Under the pieces are notes generated by a model. That model was given only the letters and a program-made list of their open reading frames with translations, had not been told where the DNA came from and did not search any database. Source: Ulva prolifera (lineage: Eukaryota; Chlorophyta; Ulvophyceae; Ulvales; Ulvaceae). From it: DNA of 64,000 bases. Location: the NCBI GenBank assembly GCA_023078555.1, contig CM041200.1, forward strand, positions 3,342,501 to 3,406,500, given 5' to 3'. Made by a program: the position numbers and the translations under genes. This document shows positions 61,101-64,000 of the stretch, one piece after another; within the stretch, counting starts at the first letter, position 1, and each line of letters opens with the position of its first letter.

Positions 61101-64000
61101 AAACACAAACTCACATATCACCATGCATCAACCATCACAGAAACATTTCTATTTATGGAAGTGCGTACAGACTTCGTGTAAGCCTTCTTACATACATACA
61201 TGCGTATGAGTAAACAACACATACGCTGACTAATGTGGCTCCAGACATGTGCATCCATGCATGTGGTAACACTTTGGGACCATACCTTGCTGTGTTTGTG
61301 GCACAAACCCTCCATGGTCATCACGCTTTTTGTGCAACCACGCACATCGCACTCGGTCTTGGACGACACGTCAACTCTGCCTCTGTCATCGACGCAGATG
61401 GACCCCAGCGTTGGCGCACAAGCGCCAACCGCGGCGCTTTGTTGAGCGCTCGGACGCGCCGCCACCGGAATGCGCCCGTCACATGCGCGATCATCACCCT
61501 TGTGTCTGGCGCAAACGTTCCCGAGACCTTCAAACTTGAGCAATCGAATAAGCGCCTTGCACTTGTTGCACCATCTCTTGAACACTCCCACGCCATCGGA
61601 ACCCGTCTGGTCGGTCAGGATGACGCGCCCTTTTGCATGCTTTTGGCACATGTGAGCCGCGCGGTATGACGCGGACGGCCCGATGTCGGCGTTGCACAGC
61701 ACCACGCTTCCGTCGTCGTTGACATCGACGATGACGTTGCACATGTCCGTTGTGCGTTGGCCTCCATACAATGCTGAGGCGCGAGCTGCGGATGGCAGCA
61801 ACGTGACGTCCGTCGCGCGAGCTGCACAAACGCACACACACACTATTACAATACATAGCCACCAAGTGCCCTACTGCACAATGATATGTCAAGTGCGCAC
61901 AATCTGTCGTGTCATATGATTTCACAGAATGATCAAGCCTCCCATACATGGAGATCCATGCAGAGTGCCACTGTGTACGCACATTGTACACGCCATCTAT
62001 GGCAAAAAACACCCATTGCAAAATTTCCACAAAACAGACGTTCATTGTTTCATTCAAGAGAGCATACCAAGACGTAAGACCTCGATCCAGTTTGCGAGCC
62101 CATGGTCGTCGTGCGCAAGCTGCCGCATGCAATTTGCAAAGACTTCGCCTCCGCAAAACCTCTGGAAATCCCACATGTTCAAAGCTTCTGGACGCACAGG
62201 CATCAACGGGTGTGCGCACATGGCAAGGAACGCCTTCCTGTGTTTCAGGATTGACAACATGCCCGTCCGTGTTGCCTGCAAAAGCCTGCCAATGAGGGAA
62301 GATCGATTACCATACATAACCTAGGATTAGTCAACTAAGAAAGTGCTTGATTTGCAAGGCTAGGGTTGCACACCATGCCGCAACACCCAAAGAGCAATCC
62401 CTTCGTGGCCAACTTAAGATGAGCACACGATTCAAAGCAATCAGTGGTGTGGACACCAAAGGGCACACACTGATGAAAAGCCACACTGGTTTGAAAGCCA
62501 AAGTTGAACAAATATGATCAATCAACTACATGAGGTTCCGGTATCAATTCGCACACCTGAAATGTTTGATCGCCATATTTCATATTTGCAGTTTGCTCCC
62601 CATGGTATGTTGACGAAGCCCGTGCCTTTAGTGCCTGCCCCACCACGGCAGCATACGACGCATCTTCCTTGCCGAGCATCGAGTCCATGGACATCTCCAG
62701 ACCCGTGCGACAAATGTCCAAAACATCAGCAACATCATCACACGAGTCTCGCATGCTCTCCGGTCGAGATGTATCCTTCATCGATGCTGCAAGCTCTTTT
62801 CGAGTTTGTCCCGCCGCAGTCTCGAGGACGTCGCCCAGTTCAAACTCGGGGTGGCTTCCGGAAAGGTGCTTCAACCACTCCGTTTGCACGGTCTCGGAAT
62901 GTCCAATGAAGCGACAAAACGCTTGCAACTCCTCTGCATGCAAGGTACGTTCACACTCGCCATCAATTCAAGATCTCCGAGTCCGATGCAATATTGTCAA
63001 CACCGCCTCCTCCGTTGACTAGCTAGGCAACACCGATTGAGAGATGCAAGCATCATATGCGACGTGTTGTAGACACTAGGGTACAGTCACCATTGTGTGA
63101 TACATTGCAACCACCTCATGTTTTGGCACCGCGATGCATGGCGTACCGGGGGCATCCGCAGGTGGAGCATGTTTGAGGCGGCCCCACAGCTTCAAGGCGT
63201 TGGGCGCGCGCGTAAACATCTTGCGGATCATCGCCCACCCGTACTGAAGGATGGTCCCGGGTGTTTCAGCATTATGAGATGCGTAGGCGCGTTGCATCAA
63301 TGCCCTACTTGCTTGGTCAGCATCGCACAGCAGACGTTTTCCTTCGACGGTCTTCAAGAATAGTGCGGACACCGCAGCATTCATGTAGTTTGCATGTTGT
63401 TGAGGTGCTTCTTGGCGCACTATTCGCGCCGCCGCGACCGCGTGTGCAACCAAGCCTTTGGTTAGGCTTGACGATCCACAAATGTCACGTGTAGCCTACA
63501 AGCACGAAAGGTCCCCAATGTTGATGCTTCATTTTGCGACCCACGTGGCGACAAAGCTATACATGGTTCATACATATACCAAGGCTTGTGATGTCAGGTG
63601 CAGTGTGAATTAGACAGGTCAGCCACACTGGTGATCACATTTTGGAAAAATAGCCAATTTGCTCAACATTGAAATGCATGACACCGTAGAGACGCACCAC
63701 ATGAGAGTACAGGGAGTTGAAGAATGCCGGGTGCAAATAGTCACTCTTGAAGGTGGACGCATTTGGGGACCACTGTCCGGATAGAGAGATGTGAATATCA
63801 TTCTGGCATTTGGTGTCATCGACTTGCGAGATCTTCATGCGATTGAAGACCATGCCGGTTCGAAGGTCACGTGCGGTGACTTTCATGTTCCCCGCCGCCC
63901 CGAATGCTCGGCAATACAAGCTGAAGGATTCTGGGCTCGAGGGCGTGCCACGCAAAGGCACCATTTCATGCCAGCGGCAAAATACAAACCTGAAACATGG
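58111..64000. repeat. 23.4-kb tandem unit, copy 3 (start only, cut by window end)
   Basis: From 58111 the sequence repeats 34699-40588 at a constant offset of 23412 bp with no difference seen. It carries the 3' half of a third gene A, with the same nonsense codon as copy 2. The array continues beyond the window, so the true copy number is unknown. Confidence 0.95.
58348..64000 (-). CDS. Gene A, copy 3 (3' half; premature stop; cut by window end)
   Basis: Exons inside the window: 63989-63698, 63495-63091, 62931-62557, 62275-62068, 61821-61286, 60804-58893 and 58673-58348. Sequence and splice sites are those of copy 2, including the TAG at 59218-59220 in the long zinc-cluster exon. The upstream core, linker and membrane exons lie beyond the window. 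Confidence 0.68.

Noticed and set aside
1-64000. Integrated giant virus or bacterial island.
   Set aside because: Genes carry many introns, and I see no capsid, packaging ATPase, DNA polymerase or bacterial operon signals. A PIF1-like helicase alone does not support a viral origin.
1-64000. Telomere, rRNA or tRNA genes.
   Set aside because: No run of a telomeric hexamer or heptamer, no rRNA-like stretch, and no convincing B-box (ggttcgaatcc-like) with a matching cloverleaf was found by eye.

Overview
The window is eukaryotic nuclear DNA. Its long genes are broken by short GT-AG introns of about 110-480 bp. There is no operon-like packing, no Shine-Dalgarno pattern, and no rRNA or tRNA gene that I can see. 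Zinc-binding clusters in the largest gene follow the layout of the SBP (SQUAMOSA-promoter-binding) domain of green plants and algae, so a green alga or other protist is my best guess; the guess is weak and I name no species.

The layout is dominated by a tandem array of a 23.4-kb unit: copy 1 about 11289-34698, copy 2 about 34699-58110, and the start of copy 3 from 58111 to the window end. By eye the copies are almost identical. Within a unit the genes run on the minus strand. Gene A (copy 1: 11526 to about 21720) is a giant gene of at least 17 exons. It encodes a multi-pass membrane module, an acidic linker, a large conserved core I do not recognise, and a Cys/His-rich C-terminal half with repeated SBP-like clusters. 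Gene B (copy 1: 30697 to about 34451) lies about 500 bp downstream of the gene A of the next unit and encodes a diverged PIF1-like DNA helicase. Between the 5' end of A and the 3' end of B in each unit lie a hAT transposase remnant, a 302-bp tandem repeat, GC-rich repeat units, a 2.8-kb duplicated block and mostly non-coding DNA.

The left end (1-11288) is different. Positions 1 to about 4270 hold an older, clearly diverged paralogue of gene A (A'), cut by the window edge. Positions 5612-8443 are a near-identical copy of the 2.8-kb block found in each unit. Positions 8444-11280 are a satellite array (about 103-bp GC-rich units, partly in a 531-bp higher-order repeat) standing where the other units carry the helicase region. 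The satellite meets copy 1 at a 14-bp perfect inverted repeat.

The copies are not equally intact. Gene A reads through in copy 1 but carries the same nonsense codon in copies 2 and 3. Gene B reads through in copy 1 but has two single-base homopolymer frameshifts in copy 2. A large membrane/zinc-finger protein next to a helicase, amplified as a unit, is the best candidate here for an undescribed element or locus. Its function is not shown by the sequence.
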